DNA from: Caryophanales bacterium
GTDB lineage: Bacteria; Bacillota_I; Bacilli_A; RFN20; JAISJY01
Assembly (NCBI GenBank): GCA_031261365.1
Contig: JAISJY010000079.1
Coordinates: 1 to 7,378, forward strand
DNA length: 7,378 nucleotides
Direction of reading: 5' to 3'
How positions within the stretch are numbered: the stretch's first letter is position 1; every line of letters begins with the position of its first letter. This document shows, in pieces, positions 7,023 through 7,378 of this stretch. Both the position numbers and the translations under genes were made by a program. Under the pieces are notes generated by a model. That model was not told the origin of the DNA. It saw only the letters and a list, made by a program, of their open reading frames with translations, and ran no database searches.

Positions 7023-7378
7023 ATGCCAAAATTTGAAAGTAGTTTTTTAAAGAAAAGTAATATATTCGCTTTAGAACAAACTAAAAAAGAATACATTAGG
7101 ATAGTTTGGTTCTTTGGAGTTTTAACAGGTTTAGCTTTGTGTTTAGTAGTCTTTTTTGTTGTGATGCAAGAAATGAGACAAGTGAATGGTGATTTATTGA
7201 TTTGGATTTTTGCTAGTATAGCCTCTGTTTTGTTTTTAATTACTTTATTCTTTGGTTTTAAGTTGTTTCAAGTTATTCAAAAACAAGATGTTATTTATAA
7301 TAAGAGAAAGATAAGAGAAAGAGTCACGGCTCAAAAACATTTTTTAGAAGTTGAAACTAAAAAAGAAAAGAAAATGAA
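7023..7378 (+). CDS. Small two-helix membrane protein of unknown function, 3'-truncated by window edge
   Basis: The frame opens at ATG 7023, two bases after the pncB stop, and stays open to the window end (118 complete codons). The translation begins MPKFESSFLKK. There are two strongly hydrophobic segments at about residues 27-48 (starting IVWFFGVLTG) and 58-80 (LLIWIFASIA onward), joined by a short polar turn MQEMRQVNGD. A long basic helical tail rich in Lys, Arg and Glu follows (residues 86-118, including NKRKIRER and KKEKKM). The basic flanks put both termini in the cytoplasm. Codon use matches its neighbours. I do not recognise the family. The hairpin plus charged, probably coiled-coil tail could be a membrane scaffold or partner of a cytoplasmic protein, but this is inference. 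The 2-base spacing supports membership of the same operon. Confidence 0.75.
   Translation, partial: MPKFESSFLKKSNIFALEQTKKEYIRIVWFFGVLTGLALCLVVFFVVMQEMRQVNGDLLIWIFASIASVLFLITLFFGFKLFQVIQKQDVIYNKRKIRERVTAQKHFLEVETKKEKKM

Noticed and set aside
1..7378. Mycoplasma-type genetic code (TGA = Trp)
   Set aside because: All 22 tryptophan codons I count in the four genes are TGG and no frame needs TGA read-through, which is unlikely in a code 4 organism at this AT content.

Overview
The window is AT-rich (about 30% GC by eye) and almost entirely coding on the + strand. Four genes are packed head to tail: the 3' part of an RmuC-family gene, a giant membrane-anchored protein of about 1574 residues, a complete nicotinate phosphoribosyltransferase gene (pncB), and the 5' part of a small two-helix membrane protein. 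The base composition, strong AGGAGG-type ribosome binding sites, AGA-dominated arginine codons and the Gram-positive form of PncB suggest a low-GC Firmicute or Mollicutes-like lineage. All 22 tryptophans I count are TGG and no TGA is read through. This argues for the standard code and against Mycoplasma/Spiroplasma-type code 4. A gut or environmental Bacilli/Erysipelotrichia/Acholeplasma-like bacterium fits, but the genus cannot be read from the window.

Layout: 1-876 is the nuclease part of RmuC, open at the left edge. 860-5584 is the giant gene, which starts inside the end of rmuC (17-base overlap). 5593-7020 is pncB, 8 bases downstream, with its Shine-Dalgarno overlapping the previous stop codon. 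7023-7378 is the start of a small membrane protein gene, 2 bases after pncB and running off the right edge. I see no intergenic promoter, terminator, RNA gene, mobile element or CRISPR array, and no stretch of non-coding DNA longer than 8 bases. The spacing indicates one co-transcribed unit whose promoter lies upstream of the window.

The unusual object is the giant gene. Its first ~210 residues look like a four-helix CvpA-like membrane module. The topology predicted from charge places the remaining ~1365 residues outside the cell. That ectodomain appears to be a highly diverged tandem array of units, each starting with a W-x-x-E-[IL]-x-x-[LI]-like helix; the later ones end near an S-T-[YL]-[LF]-Q motif. 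I do not recognise a described family for the ectodomain. The four genes do not form an obvious pathway (DNA maintenance, envelope, NAD salvage, membrane), so this may be a housekeeping operon carrying a lineage-specific surface protein.
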